A DNA stretch of 35,444 nt, taken from NCBI GenBank assembly GCA_012744295.1, contig JAAYIB010000013.1, positions 1-35,444 of the forward strand, in the 5' to 3' direction. Shown here in pieces: positions 17,666 to 27,997 of the stretch. The DNA is from Acholeplasmataceae bacterium. GTDB lineage: Bacteria; Bacillota; Negativicutes; Acidaminococcales; Acidaminococcaceae. The position numbers were made by a program, and so were the translations under genes. The stretch's first letter is position 1, and each line of letters starts with the position of its first letter. The notes beneath the pieces are model-generated. The model did not search any database. It saw nothing but the letters and a program-made list of their open reading frames with translations, and was not told the DNA's origin.

Positions 17666-18494
17666 GCAACAGACGCTGGCAAAACCGGTCGAGTACGCGG
17701 GAAGCGGCCTTCATTCCGGAAAGAAAGTCACTCTTCGGTTGCTGCCCGCTCCGGTGAACACGGGGATAGTCTTTGTCCGGACTGACCTTGCGGGCAGGCC
17801 CGAAATCAGGTCCAATCCTGCAAACGTCAGTTCAACCGTCAAAGCGACCACGCTGAGTACTGACGGGGCCGAGGTTTTCACCATCGAGCATTTGATGGCG
17901 GCGCTGTCCATGACGGGCATAGATAATTGCCTGATAGAGATGGATTCGCCGGAGCCGCCGGTCGCCGATGGCAGCGCAGGCGTTTTTGCCCGCCTGATTC
18001 TGCAGGCAGGCCGCAGGCAGCAGGAAGCTGCGCGCAAAGTTTATGCAGTGGACAGGGCGTTTGCAGTGCATCAGGATGAACGTTACATTTGCATTCTGCC
18101 CTATGACGGGTACAGAATCTCTTTTACCTCGATCAACCCCCATCCCTTGCTCGGTACGCAGTATTATGACATAGAACTGACGGAGGAGTCCTTCCTGCAG
18201 GAAATTGCCCCGGCGCGGACCGTGGCCTTCATGCACGAAGTCGAGCAGCTGAAGAAGATGGGGCTCGGACTCGGCGGCAACACGGAAAACGTCGTTGTCT
18301 TCGACAGCACTGTGATTTTATCCGTGCCCCGCTTCAAGGACGAGCTGATCAGGCACAAGATTTTAGACGTAATCGGCGACCTTTATCTTCTGGGACCGAT
18401 CAAGGGGCACGTCATAGCAGTAATGACTGGTCACGCCTTTAATGCCGAGCTTGCGAGGCAGATAGAAAACTACCGCAGTAGAGGAGAGAAATAA
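17652..18494 (+). CDS. lpxC: UDP-3-O-acyl-N-acetylglucosamine deacetylase LpxC
   Basis: TLAKPVEYAGSGLHSGKKVTLRLLPAP, TIEHLMAALSMTGIDN, DELIRHKILDVIGDLYLLG. Confidence 0.96.
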   Translation: MQEIKQQTLAKPVEYAGSGLHSGKKVTLRLLPAPVNTGIVFVRTDLAGRPEIRSNPANVSSTVKATTLSTDGAEVFTIEHLMAALSMTGIDNCLIEMDSPEPPVADGSAGVFARLILQAGRRQQEAARKVYAVDRAFAVHQDERYICILPYDGYRISFTSINPHPLLGTQYYDIELTEESFLQEIAPARTVAFMHEVEQLKKMGLGLGGNTENVVVFDSTVILSVPRFKDELIRHKILDVIGDLYLLGPIKGHVIAVMTGHAFNAELARQIENYRSRGEK

Positions 18495-18495
18495 A

Positions 18496-18936
18496 ATGAT
18501 TACATTGGAAGCAAGAGAAATCCAGAAAGTAATTCCCCACCGCTTTCCCTTGTTGTTGGTTGACCGCATCCTGGAACTGGAACCGATGAAACGCGCCGTC
18601 GGTGTCAAGAATATCAGTATGAACGAAATGCAGTTTCTCGGCCATTTCCCTAACGAACCTATCATGCCCGGCATTATGCTGATTGAGGCCATGGCCCAGG
18701 TCGGCGGCGTTGCGATGCTTTATCCGGAAGAGAACCGCGGCAAGATTGCCGTATTCGGCAAAATCGACAACGTGCGTTTCCGCAGGCAGGTCGTTCCCGG
18801 CGACCAGGTAATCACGACCGCCGTCGTCACCAAGATTCGCGGCAATATGGGAGTAATCCACTGCGAAGGCACGGTTGACGGCAAGCTTGCGTGCGAAGGA
18901 GACTTTACCTTTGCGATTGTCGATGCCAAAGAGTGA
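18496..18936 (+). CDS. fabZ: 3-hydroxyacyl-[ACP] dehydratase FabZ
   Basis: IPHRFPLLLVDRILELE, GHFPNEPIMPGIMLIEAMAQVGG. Confidence 0.96.
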   Translation: MITLEAREIQKVIPHRFPLLLVDRILELEPMKRAVGVKNISMNEMQFLGHFPNEPIMPGIMLIEAMAQVGGVAMLYPEENRGKIAVFGKIDNVRFRRQVVPGDQVITTAVVTKIRGNMGVIHCEGTVDGKLACEGDFTFAIVDAKE

Positions 18937-19082
18937 AAAACAGAGGTTTTCGGCAGTAATTGGCAGAAATTTTGAGAAACAACCCGAAAAAAGCGAATTT
19001 TTGCCTGATTTTGGCAGGTGAAAATCTTTTTTTGCAGACGAATATAGATTTAAACAGGAATTTAAATTTAGGAGTGGAAATC

Positions 19083-19895
19083 ATGGGCTTTGACAATGTG
19101 GTAAAGATGTCCCGCAAAATTCACGAAACAGCAGTTGTTTCGCCCGGAGCGATTTTGGGTCGGGACGTTGAGATAGGCCCTTACGCGGTGATTGGACCAA
19201 ACGTGGTCATCGGTGAGGGCACGAAGGTTTATGCCCACGTGGTAATCGACGGATGGACTACGATCGGCAGTGATTGCCGCTTTTTCCCCGGCTGCTCGAT
19301 CGGAGCCGAGCCTCAGGACTTGAAATTCAGAGGTGAAAAAGCCTACACCGTGATCGGCGACGGAGTAACCATCCGTGAATGCGCGACAGTCAACAGGGCT
19401 ACCGGCGAAGGCAACGAAACACGCCTCGGCAATAACGTCCTGATGATGGCCTATACCCACGTTGCCCATAACTGCATTGTCGGAAACAATGTAATTATGT
19501 CCAATGTGGCTACGCTTGCGGGCCACGTCGTGGTTGAGGATCGTGCCGTCATCGGCGGCCTGGCCGCCGTCCATCAGTTTGTAAAAGTCGGCAGAAACGC
19601 CATGATTGGAGGCATGTCGAAGATTGTCCAGGACATACCGCCCTTCGTGATTGCCGACGGCAATCCCGCCCATGTGGCCGGCCTTAACAGCGTCGGCATC
19701 TCCCGCGCAGGCATCGTGCCGGCGGTGCGGACCAATCTGAAGAAGGCTTACCGACTGCTGTACCGCTCAGGGCTGACCCTTGAGGAAGCCGTTGCCGCGA
19801 TGGAGCAGGAGCTTGACAGCAGCGAGGAAGTCGAACATCTGCTGCGCTTTTTGCGCAACGTCGAGCGCGGCATCTGCCGCGGACGCAAGGATTAG
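19083..19895 (+). CDS. lpxA: Acyl-[ACP]-UDP-N-acetylglucosamine O-acyltransferase LpxA
   Basis: IHETAVVSPGAILGRDVEIGPYAVIGPNVVIG, QDLKFRGE, TVNRATGEGNETRLGNNVLMMAYTHVAHNC. ATG at 19083 follows TAGGAGTGG (track ORF starts at 18960). Confidence 0.95.
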   Translation: MGFDNVVKMSRKIHETAVVSPGAILGRDVEIGPYAVIGPNVVIGEGTKVYAHVVIDGWTTIGSDCRFFPGCSIGAEPQDLKFRGEKAYTVIGDGVTIRECATVNRATGEGNETRLGNNVLMMAYTHVAHNCIVGNNVIMSNVATLAGHVVVEDRAVIGGLAAVHQFVKVGRNAMIGGMSKIVQDIPPFVIADGNPAHVAGLNSVGISRAGIVPAVRTNLKKAYRLLYRSGLTLEEAVAAMEQELDSSEEVEHLLRFLRNVERGICRGRKD

Positions 19896-19907
19896 GAAGG
19901 TGGCTTG

Positions 19908-20711
19908 ATGGAAACACTGGGCTTGTTGTCCGGAATCGGGCATCTTCCCGTCGACGTGGCTCGTTCCGCCAGGTCTTTGGGCTATCGCGTTGTTGCCGTT
20001 GCGCTGGTTCCGGGTGTGGACGCGGAACTTAAGGGCACCGTCGACTCTTACCATGAGATTCATATCGGCAAACTGGGCAGCATTATCAAAGCATTGAAGA
20101 AAAGCAAGGTTGACAAGGTTACGATGATCGGCAAGGTTACCAAGGAAATACTCTACAGTGACGGGGCGATCATCCCCGACCTCCGTGCCATCAAGCTGTT
20201 GGCATCCCTGCCCGACCGCAGGGACGATACAATTATGAACGCGCTGGTGCGCGAACTGGAAAAAGAAGGCATGCCTGTCATGGACCAGACTGTTCTGATC
20301 CGGCCGCTTCTGCCCGAACCGGGGCTTCTGAGCAAGAGAAGGCCTACAGAAGAGGAAATGGCTGATATCGAGTTCGGCTTCGAGGTCGCGAAGGAAATCG
20401 GCCGACTTGACATCGGGCAGACCGTCGTCGTGAAAAAGAGGGCCGTGCTGGCGGTGGAAGCGATCGAGGGTACGGATGCATGCATTTTGAGGGGCGGAGC
20501 GCTTGGCAAGGACGCGGTTGTTGCCAAGACGGCAAAACCGGCGCAGGACAACCGCTTTGACATGCCGAGCGTCGGCGTCAGGACGATTGAGTCAATGCTT
20601 GCGGCCGGGGCGTCAGGCATTGTGATGGAGGCCGGCAGAACGCTGCTGGTCGACCGTGAGAGGACGCTCGCGCTTGCCGACGAACACGGGCTCTTCGTGG
20701 TCGCGCGCTGA
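19908..20711 (+). CDS. lpxI: UDP-2,3-diacylglucosamine diphosphatase LpxI
   Basis: LGLLSGIGHLPVDVARSARSLGYRVVAVAL, MIGKVTKEILY, GQTVVVKKRAVLAVEAIEGTDACILRGG. Confidence 0.92.
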   Translation: METLGLLSGIGHLPVDVARSARSLGYRVVAVALVPGVDAELKGTVDSYHEIHIGKLGSIIKALKKSKVDKVTMIGKVTKEILYSDGAIIPDLRAIKLLASLPDRRDDTIMNALVRELEKEGMPVMDQTVLIRPLLPEPGLLSKRRPTEEEMADIEFGFEVAKEIGRLDIGQTVVVKKRAVLAVEAIEGTDACILRGGALGKDAVVAKTAKPAQDNRFDMPSVGVRTIESMLAAGASGIVMEAGRTLLVDRERTLALADEHGLFVVAR

Positions 20712-20735
20712 ATTTTACAATTAAGTGATATTTTT

Positions 20736-20765
20736 GGGGAGGGCACAACGCCCGCCCCATTTTTA
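20736..20765 (+). terminator. Probable terminator after lpxI
   Basis: GGGGaGGGC (20736-20744) pairs with GCCCgCCCC (20750-20758), then ATTTTTAT. Confidence 0.65.
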
Positions 20766-20863
20766 TGTTATAATATAGCGTGACAATTTATGTTTATTTT
20801 TAACAACCGAAGCTTGCCGGACTGAAGAAGGCGTTTTTGCCGAAGGCAGAGGAAGGAGCGGTT

Positions 20864-22000
20864 ATGGTTAAGATTATGATTTCTGCCGGCGAAGCGTCCG
20901 GTGACATACATGCGGCAGCCCTGACCAGGGAAATACTGAAGCTTGAGCCGACCGCCCGGGTTTACGGCATGGGCGGCGATGGCCTGCGCGCCGCAGGCGG
21001 CGAAGTCTTGTTCGATATCAAGGAACACGGGGTAATGGGGCTTGTCGAAATCATCCGCAAGCTGCCCGCCCTGTTCCGTCTGCGTTCCGATTTTGCGCGG
21101 CTGATGGAGGAGCGGCGTCCCGACTGTCTCGTGACGATTGACTATCCGGGGTTTAACATGCGGCTTGCCAAAGTTGCCCGTGACAAGGGCATACCGGTCG
21201 TTGCCTTCATTGCCCCCTCGGCCTGGGCCTGGCGCAAAGGCAGGGCCAAAAGAGTCGCGAAGCTCGTCACCAAGGTGGCGGCGATTTTCCCCTTTGAGTA
21301 TGATGTTTACAAGGAAGCCGGGGCTGATACCGAGTTTATGGGACACCCCCTGATTGACATAGTGAAAACTTCGCTGCCTCCGGACGAGGCAAAAGCCAAA
21401 GCCGGCAAAAAGGAAGGCCGGCCGCTCGTCCTCTTGCTGCCGGGCAGCCGCCTGCAGGAAGTGCACCGTCTGCTGCCGACGATGCTCGAAGCGGCAAAGC
21501 TCGTGAGAAAGGCGGATCCCGAGGTAGACTTCGTCATGCCGCGGGCGGCGACGATTCCCGGGAGCCTTCTGGCAGAGCTGGTCGGTCAGGCAGGAATCGA
21601 GGTCAGGATTGTCGAAGGTGACAACTATGACCTGATGAGCGTTGCCGACGCGGCGCTCGCCGCCAGCGGCACAGTTACGCTCGAGGCCGCGCTCTGCGGG
21701 CTGCCCAGCGTTATTGTCTATAAGACCGCGCCTCTTACGGCGTTTATTGTTAAAAGACTGTTGAATATTTCCAATATCGGACTGCCTAACATTGTAGTCG
21801 GCCGGCGCATTCTGCCGGAACTGCTTCAGGACGCGGCGACCTCCGACAATATGGCCCTGGCCCTTCTCGACCTTCTCCGCCCGGAGAAGCGCGAAAAGGT
21901 CCTGCAGGACCTCAAAGAGGTAAGGCTGAAGCTTGGCGAGCCCGGTGCCGTAAGGCGCGTCGCCGAGTTAACTTTGAGAGTGGCGGGAGTAAAAGCATGA
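20864..22000 (+). CDS. lpxB: Lipid-A-disaccharide synthase LpxB
   Basis: MISAGEASGDIHAAALTREI, VTIDYPGFNMRLAKVA, SAWAWRKGRAKRVAKL, LLPGSRLQEVHRLLP. Confidence 0.95.
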   Translation: MVKIMISAGEASGDIHAAALTREILKLEPTARVYGMGGDGLRAAGGEVLFDIKEHGVMGLVEIIRKLPALFRLRSDFARLMEERRPDCLVTIDYPGFNMRLAKVARDKGIPVVAFIAPSAWAWRKGRAKRVAKLVTKVAAIFPFEYDVYKEAGADTEFMGHPLIDIVKTSLPPDEAKAKAGKKEGRPLVLLLPGSRLQEVHRLLPTMLEAAKLVRKADPEVDFVMPRAATIPGSLLAELVGQAGIEVRIVEGDNYDLMSVADAALAASGTVTLEAALCGLPSVIVYKTAPLTAFIVKRLLNISNIGLPNIVVGRRILPELLQDAATSDNMALALLDLLRPEKREKVLQDLKEVRLKLGEPGAVRRVAELTLRVAGVKA

Positions 22001-23730
22001 AATTATACCTAAGGATCTTGAGTTACATCAAGCCCTATCTGCCGCGGCTGACCGCCGCGGCAATTTGTACGGTGCTGGCCGCCGTCGGCAATCTGTACGT
22101 GCCCTGGATAATCAAGGACGTCATCGACGAGGTGCTTGCCGAAAGGAACGCCGGCATGCTGAACATCATCGCGGGCGGCATCATCGTGATTTTCTTTGTC
22201 CGAGGCCTGTGCTTCTATGGACAGAACTACCTGATGAGCTATGTCGGCGAGCGTGTCATCATCGACATCCGCAGCGCCGTTTACAAGAAGCTGCAGCGTC
22301 TCAGCATGTCCTTCTATGACAAAAACAAGACCGGCACGATCATGAGCTACGTCACCAATGACGTATCGGCTCTGCAGTCCGCCATGGTCCAGAATACGAT
22401 TGAGATGATTACCGAGGGCTGCATTCTGCTCGGCTCTATTTCGGCCATGGTCTATCTTGACTGGAAGCTGACGCTGTTTACCTTCTGCACCTTCCCTTTT
22501 GTGCTGTGGCTGATGGACTTTTTCGGCAAGCGCATCAGGAAGTCCGGCCGCCGCATTCAGGAGTGTACGGCCGATATTACCTCCGTGCTGCAGGAAACGG
22601 TTTCTTCGGCTCGCGTCATCAAGTCCTTCGTACGCGAAGACTACGAAATAGACCGTTTCTGCCGGCAAAATCTGCTTAATTTCCGAGCAAACATGAAGAA
22701 CGCCCAACTGATGGCGCTGCTGACGCCTGTCATTGAATTTGTGGCCGCCATCGGCGTGACCGCGATCATCTGGTACGGCGGCCATGGAGTTATCAACGGA
22801 GACCTGACGGCAGGCTCGCTGATAGCCTTTCTGGTTTATGCCGTCAATATTTCCAATCCTGTCAAGCGCCTGACCAGGGTCATCGGCAGCATCCAAAAGG
22901 CCCTTGCCGCAGCACAGCGCGTTTTCGACGTGCTCGACCTGCACGAGGAAGTCAGGGAAATACCGAACGCCAAGGAAATGCCGCACATCAGCGGCAGAGT
23001 TGAATTTTGCGGCGTCAGCTTTGCTTATGCAAAGGGTGAGGAAGTCTTGAGCAAAGTCAGCTTTGAGGCAAGACCGGGCGAAATGGTAGCGATTGTAGGC
23101 CCTTCAGGCGCCGGCAAGTCGACCATTGCGAATCTGCTGCCCAGATTTTATGACGTTACGGAAGGCGCGATCCTGATCGACGGCCAGAACGTGGCCGAAG
23201 TCACGCTTGACTCGCTCCGCGGACAGGTAGGCATCGTACCTCAGGAAACAGTGCTTTTCAACGGTTCCCTGTATGACAATATCCTTTACGGCCGCCTTGA
23301 GGCAGATCGTGAAGATGTCGAGGCGGCGGCCAGGGCGGCCAATGCCCATAACTTTATCATGGATATGCCCCACGGTTACGGCACGATGCTCGGCGACCGC
23401 GGGCTGAACCTTTCGGGCGGGCAGCGTCAGAGAATCGCGATTGCGCGAGCCATTTTGAAAAACCCCCGCATCCTGATTCTTGACGAGGCGACTTCCGCAC
23501 TTGATACGGAAAGCGAACGCATTGTCCAGGAAGCCCTTGACCGCCTGATGGTGGGCAGGACCTCCTTTGTCATCGCCCATCGCCTGTCCACGGTTAAAAA
23601 CGCCGACAAGATCATTGTTCTTGAAAGGGGCAGAATCGTCGAAACGGGAACCCATGACGAGTTAATACGGAACAACAGTCTTTATTCCCACCTTTACAAT
23701 ATTCAGTATCGCGAAAAGGAAGCGAAATGA
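21997..23730 (+). CDS. msbA: MsbA-type lipid A exporter ABC transporter (TM + ATPase)
   Basis: Type I exporter half-transporter: six-TM-type region, Walker A GPSGAGKST, signature LNLSGGQRQRIAIARAI, Walker B ILILDEATSALD. Lies between lpxB and waaA. Confidence 0.9.
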   Translation: MKLYLRILSYIKPYLPRLTAAAICTVLAAVGNLYVPWIIKDVIDEVLAERNAGMLNIIAGGIIVIFFVRGLCFYGQNYLMSYVGERVIIDIRSAVYKKLQRLSMSFYDKNKTGTIMSYVTNDVSALQSAMVQNTIEMITEGCILLGSISAMVYLDWKLTLFTFCTFPFVLWLMDFFGKRIRKSGRRIQECTADITSVLQETVSSARVIKSFVREDYEIDRFCRQNLLNFRANMKNAQLMALLTPVIEFVAAIGVTAIIWYGGHGVINGDLTAGSLIAFLVYAVNISNPVKRLTRVIGSIQKALAAAQRVFDVLDLHEEVREIPNAKEMPHISGRVEFCGVSFAYAKGEEVLSKVSFEARPGEMVAIVGPSGAGKSTIANLLPRFYDVTEGAILIDGQNVAEVTLDSLRGQVGIVPQETVLFNGSLYDNILYGRLEADREDVEAAARAANAHNFIMDMPHGYGTMLGDRGLNLSGGQRQRIAIARAILKNPRILILDEATSALDTESERIVQEALDRLMVGRTSFVIAHRLSTVKNADKIIVLERGRIVETGTHDELIRNNSLYSHLYNIQYREKEAK

Positions 23731-23739
23731 GGTTAATGC

Positions 23740-26268
23740 ATGTACATACTTTATAATCTGATTTTTTGCTCGGCCCTCGTGCTGGTGCTGCCTTACTTCA
23801 TTTACCGTTCCCTGACGGAAAAAGGCTTCAAAAAACGTTTTCGCCAGAACCTTGGGTTTATCCGCGAGCAGGAAATCGAAGCCGTTGCCGGCAAGGAATG
23901 CATCTGGATTCACGGAGCGTCCGTCGGCGAGATAGTGGCGACGAGCCCCCTGGTCAAGGAGATACGCAAGGCCATGCCCCAGGCAAGGATTCTGGTTTCC
24001 TCCGTAACCACGAGCGGGTATGACATGGCGCATCAGATCATACCGGAAGCGGACGCCATCATTTACTTCCCGCTTGACCTGCCCTTTGTGTCAGAGTCCT
24101 ATGTCCGCAGAATCATGCCCCGCGTCTTTCTGCCTGTGGAAACCGAGCTTTGGCCGAATTTCCTGCGGGCAATGCGCGCGCGCAAGATTCCCGTCATGAT
24201 GGTCAACGGCCGCATCAGCGAAAAATCCGTCAAGACCTATCGCTATCTTTACGGCATACTGGAAGATATGCTGGGCAGCGTCAGCCGCTTCTGCATGCAG
24301 TCTACGATCGACGCGGAATATATCGCCCACCTGGGCGCGGATAAACGCAAGATTATTGTTACGGGCAATACGAAATTTGACCAGACCTACGCCGAGGTAA
24401 CGCAGGAGGACCTTTTGCGCTACAAGGAAGAACTCGGTCTCGCCGCGAGCTTTCCCGTAATTGTGGCGGGCTCTACGCATCCGACAGAGGAAAGGCAGCT
24501 TTTTGAAGCCTTCAGCGAGGTCAGGAAGAACTACCCGGATGCGCGGCTTGTCATTGCACCCCGTAAAATCGGCAGGGCCGAGGAAATCGCCAGGCTTGGC
24601 AGACAGTTCGGCTTCGAGGCCGGACTGCGCTCCAGGCTGCTGGCACTTAAGGGTGAGCGGCCGCAATATCCCCTGCTGTTGATTGATACCATCGGCGAGC
24701 TCGGCAGGATTTACGCCGTAGGCGACCTTGTGTTCGTCGGCGGCAGCCTGATCAGGCACGGCGGACATAACGTCCTTGAGCCCGCCGCCCACGGCAAGCC
24801 GATTCTTGTCGGCCCCAGCATGTCGAACTTCAAGGACTCCTTCTCTCTGCTGCGTAAAAGCGGCGCCTGCAGGCAGGTAAAGGATGAAAAAGAGCTGACG
24901 GTCGAAATGCTGGCCATCATCGACAACGACGCCCTGCGTGAAAACATGGGCAGCGCCTCCCTGCAGGTTATCAGGGAAAACCGCGGAGCGGCCGTGCGCA
25001 GCATCGAGTACCTTGTGGAGCTGCTTGATTTGACAGCGACCGAGTGCCGTGTAAACGCCCACTATCGCATCAACACGCGCAACATCAACGAGGAAGGCGG
25101 GACGCACCTAAGGCGCGGCGACGCAATCACCCAGTACCTGTTCCAGCTTGCCCACGGCCATGACAACAATGTTCTTGACTGGCTCGTCCTGGGCATTCTC
25201 AGCTTGTTTTCGGTTATTTACGAGGCAGGCGTACGTTTCAAGCTCGGGCTTTACCAGCTTGGGTTTTGCAGGCAGACAAAACTGCCCTGCTGCGTTATCA
25301 GTATCGGCAATATTACCGTCGGCGGAACAGGCAAGACTCCCACCGCGCAAAAAATGGCGCTGAGCATACAGAAAATGGGCTACCGCGTAGTAATTCTGAA
25401 CCGCGGCTACCGTTCCCACTGGGGTGATGAGCTCGGCGTCGTCAGCGACGGCAAGAAAATCTTCATGACTGCCTACGAGGCGGGCGACGAGGCCTATCTG
25501 ATGGCCAAGACGCTGCCCGGCATACCCGTCGTCATCGGCAAGAACCGCGCCGTTACGGGCGAGTTTGCCGTCCGGAAACTGGACGCCCAGGTCATCATTA
25601 TGGACGATGGCTACCAGCATTGGACGCTGCAACGCGACCTGGACGTTGTTTTAGTGGACACCCTGAACATGTTCGGCAACAGGCGCCTTCTGCCGCGCGG
25701 TACTTTGCGCGAACCGCTGCAGAACCTTGACCGCGCGGGGCTCTTTCTCCTGACGAAGACCGACCAGAGCTCGATTTTTTCCCGCGCCGAGCTCAGGGAC
25801 ATCCTGGCCAGGCACAACAAAAAAGCGCCGATTATCGAAAGCGTGCACAGACCTGTTAACTTCGTGGAAATCGCCGACTGGTACAAGGGCCTGCTGACAA
25901 CCGCCAAATCCCTGGAGGATCTCTGCGGCAGCTCCGTCATGGTCTTTTCCGCCATCGGCAATCCTTCCTCCTTCGAACAGACGCTGGCGGACGTCGGGCT
26001 TGACATCAAGGAAGCCATCCGCTATCCCGACCATCACGACTACGGCATGCTTGAAATGCAGTACATCATGGAAAGAGCGATCAAGGAAAACGTCCGCGCC
26101 CTGATTACGACGGCCAAGGACGCAGTCAAGATACCGACCGAGTTCATCTATTTCGAGCGCGAAGTACCTCTTTACATATTGAACATGGAAATTCAAATTA
26201 CGGACGGCAGGGATTTGTTCCAGAAAACAATTGCGAAAGCCATCGAAAAGGAGACAAAGCTAAAATGA
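23740..26268 (+). CDS. waaA-lpxK: Bifunctional fusion: Kdo transferase WaaA (KdtA) + tetraacyldisaccharide 4'-kinase LpxK
   Basis: N-terminal half: IWIHGASVGEIVATSPLV, ETELWPNFLRAM, FVGGSLIRHGGHNVLEPAAHGKPILVGP (WaaA). C-terminal half: ISIGNITVGGTGKTPTAQKM, NRGYRS, DDGYQHWTLQRDLDVVLVD (LpxK). One uninterrupted 842-aa frame. Confidence 0.93.
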   Translation: MYILYNLIFCSALVLVLPYFIYRSLTEKGFKKRFRQNLGFIREQEIEAVAGKECIWIHGASVGEIVATSPLVKEIRKAMPQARILVSSVTTSGYDMAHQIIPEADAIIYFPLDLPFVSESYVRRIMPRVFLPVETELWPNFLRAMRARKIPVMMVNGRISEKSVKTYRYLYGILEDMLGSVSRFCMQSTIDAEYIAHLGADKRKIIVTGNTKFDQTYAEVTQEDLLRYKEELGLAASFPVIVAGSTHPTEERQLFEAFSEVRKNYPDARLVIAPRKIGRAEEIARLGRQFGFEAGLRSRLLALKGERPQYPLLLIDTIGELGRIYAVGDLVFVGGSLIRHGGHNVLEPAAHGKPILVGPSMSNFKDSFSLLRKSGACRQVKDEKELTVEMLAIIDNDALRENMGSASLQVIRENRGAAVRSIEYLVELLDLTATECRVNAHYRINTRNINEEGGTHLRRGDAITQYLFQLAHGHDNNVLDWLVLGILSLFSVIYEAGVRFKLGLYQLGFCRQTKLPCCVISIGNITVGGTGKTPTAQKMALSIQKMGYRVVILNRGYRSHWGDELGVVSDGKKIFMTAYEAGDEAYLMAKTLPGIPVVIGKNRAVTGEFAVRKLDAQVIIMDDGYQHWTLQRDLDVVLVDTLNMFGNRRLLPRGTLREPLQNLDRAGLFLLTKTDQSSIFSRAELRDILARHNKKAPIIESVHRPVNFVEIADWYKGLLTTAKSLEDLCGSSVMVFSAIGNPSSFEQTLADVGLDIKEAIRYPDHHDYGMLEMQYIMERAIKENVRALITTAKDAVKIPTEFIYFEREVPLYILNMEIQITDGRDLFQKTIAKAIEKETKLK

Positions 26269-27008
26269 AAGTTCTTTGCGTAATACCGGCGCGTTATGCC
26301 TCTACCAGGCTGCCCGGCAAACCGCTGGCGCTGATAGCCGGCAAACCGATGATTCAGCACGTTTACGAACGCGCCTCGCGCGCGGCGATTCCGAGTGAAG
26401 TGGTAGTGGCGACCGACAGCGAGCTTGTGGCTGAAGCAGTCAGGAATTTCGGCGGCAAGGTCATGATGACTTCGCCCGAACATCCGAGCGGCACGGACCG
26501 CCTGGCCGAAGTCGCGCTCAGCTACGGCGACGCCGACGTCATCATCAACGTGCAGGGCGACGAGCCGATGATTCCGCCCGAAATAATTGACCGCCTGGCG
26601 CAGGCTTTTGAAGATAACGAGGACCTGAACATGGCTACGCTGAAGACGGTAATGGACGAGGCGGATTACAACAACCCCAATACCGTCAAGGTCGTAACCG
26701 ACCAGAACGGCTATGCCCTCTATTTTTCGCGCAGCCTGCTGCCCTATCCGCGCAACAAGACCGCTGACTTCAAGGTTTACAAGCACGTCGGCATTTATGC
26801 CTACCGCCGCAGCTTTCTTTTGAGCTATGCCGCCTACGAACCGACCCCGCTCGAACAGATCGAATGCCTCGAACAGCTCCGCGTGCTGGAAAACGGCGAG
26901 AGAATCAAGGTCCTGGAATGCAAGTTCAAGGGCATCGGCATCGATACGCCCGAAGACCTGGCAGCCATTAACGCCCTCTTTATCAGGATGGAGGCAATGA
27001 AGGAATAA
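26265..27008 (+). CDS. kdsB: 3-deoxy-manno-octulosonate cytidylyltransferase KdsB
   Basis: [59 protein letters not shown]. Confidence 0.96.
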   Translation: MKVLCVIPARYASTRLPGKPLALIAGKPMIQHVYERASRAAIPSEVVVATDSELVAEAVRNFGGKVMMTSPEHPSGTDRLAEVALSYGDADVIINVQGDEPMIPPEIIDRLAQAFEDNEDLNMATLKTVMDEADYNNPNTVKVVTDQNGYALYFSRSLLPYPRNKTADFKVYKHVGIYAYRRSFLLSYAAYEPTPLEQIECLEQLRVLENGERIKVLECKFKGIGIDTPEDLAAINALFIRMEAMKE

Positions 27009-27076
27009 ATACCGCAGGGCAAGCGGCCATCCCGGCTGAAATTGTTTCCCTGCCGTCAAGACAAGGAGTGATATTC

Positions 27077-27895
27077 ATGAATATTGTGAAAGTCGGCAAT
27101 TACGAGGTAGGACAGGGAAAACCGCTGCTTTTGATGGCAGGACCCTGTGTTCTGGAAGGTTACGAACGCAGCCTCGCCATCGGCAGGGCTGTCAAGGAAA
27201 TAGCCGACAGGCTCGGCATTCCCTACGTTTTCAAGGCCTCCTACGACAAAGCCAACAGGTCATCTTACAATTCCTTCCGCGGACCCGGACTGGAAGAAGG
27301 CCTGCGCATCATCGCCCAGATTAAGCAAGACCTCGGCGTGCCCGCCGTCAGCGACATCCATGAATGCTGCCAGGTGGAAAAAGCGGCCGAGGTGCTCGAT
27401 ATTCTGCAGATACCGGCGTTCCTCTGCCGCCAGACGGACCTCGTCTACGAGGCCGCGAAGACCGGCAGAACCGTCAACATCAAAAAGGGACAGTTCCTTG
27501 CGCCCTGGGATATGAAGAACGTCGTCGCCAAGGCCGAGGAAGCCGGCAGCCGCAGCATCATGCTGACAGAACGCGGCGCCAGCTTCGGCTACAACGCGCT
27601 TGTGACCGACATGCGCTCGCTGCCGATCATGAGAGAGCTCGGCTATCCCGTCGTCATGGACGCCACGCACAGCGTGCAGATTCCGGGCGGACAGGGCACG
27701 ACCTCCGGCGGCCAGAGCAAGTTTGTGCCGCATATGGCGCGGGCGGCTGCCGCCGTCGGTATCGACGCGCTTTTCCTCGAGGTTCACGACAACCCGGCCG
27801 AGGCGCTTTCCGACGGACCGAACATGGTGCCCATAGAGATGCTCGAGCCGTTGCTGCGCGACGTCCTCGCCATCGACAGGCTCGTCCGCAAGTAG
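27077..27895 (+). CDS. kdsA: 3-deoxy-8-phosphooctulonate synthase KdsA
   Basis: [85 protein letters not shown]. Confidence 0.96.
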   Translation: MNIVKVGNYEVGQGKPLLLMAGPCVLEGYERSLAIGRAVKEIADRLGIPYVFKASYDKANRSSYNSFRGPGLEEGLRIIAQIKQDLGVPAVSDIHECCQVEKAAEVLDILQIPAFLCRQTDLVYEAAKTGRTVNIKKGQFLAPWDMKNVVAKAEEAGSRSIMLTERGASFGYNALVTDMRSLPIMRELGYPVVMDATHSVQIPGGQGTTSGGQSKFVPHMARAAAAVGIDALFLEVHDNPAEALSDGPNMVPIEMLEPLLRDVLAIDRLVRK

Positions 27896-27899
27896 ACAG

Positions 27900-27961
27900 T
27901 GGGGACGTTCCTTTTTTGTCAACTTTTTGAGCGTGCCAAAAAGAACCGTCCCCGATGGCAC
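27900..27961. repeat. REP-like/MITE-like intergenic inverted repeat
   Basis: GGGGACGTTCCTTTTTTG (27901-27918) and CCAAAAAGAACCGTCCCC (27936-27953) form an imperfect inverted repeat. A second dyad, GTGCCA (27933-27938) / TGGCAC (27956-27961), overlaps it. Confidence 0.6.
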
Positions 27962-27997
27962 GAAGCATATTTTTCCAAGTGAAAGGATTGAAGAACA

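Noticed and set aside
20769-20774. TATAAT upstream of lpxB as a promoter
   Set aside because: No acceptable -35 at the right spacing (about CAACGC); left uncalled.
27364-27930. Plus-strand 188-aa ORF within kdsA
   Set aside because: Alternate-frame R/G-rich translation overlapping the clear KdsA frame.
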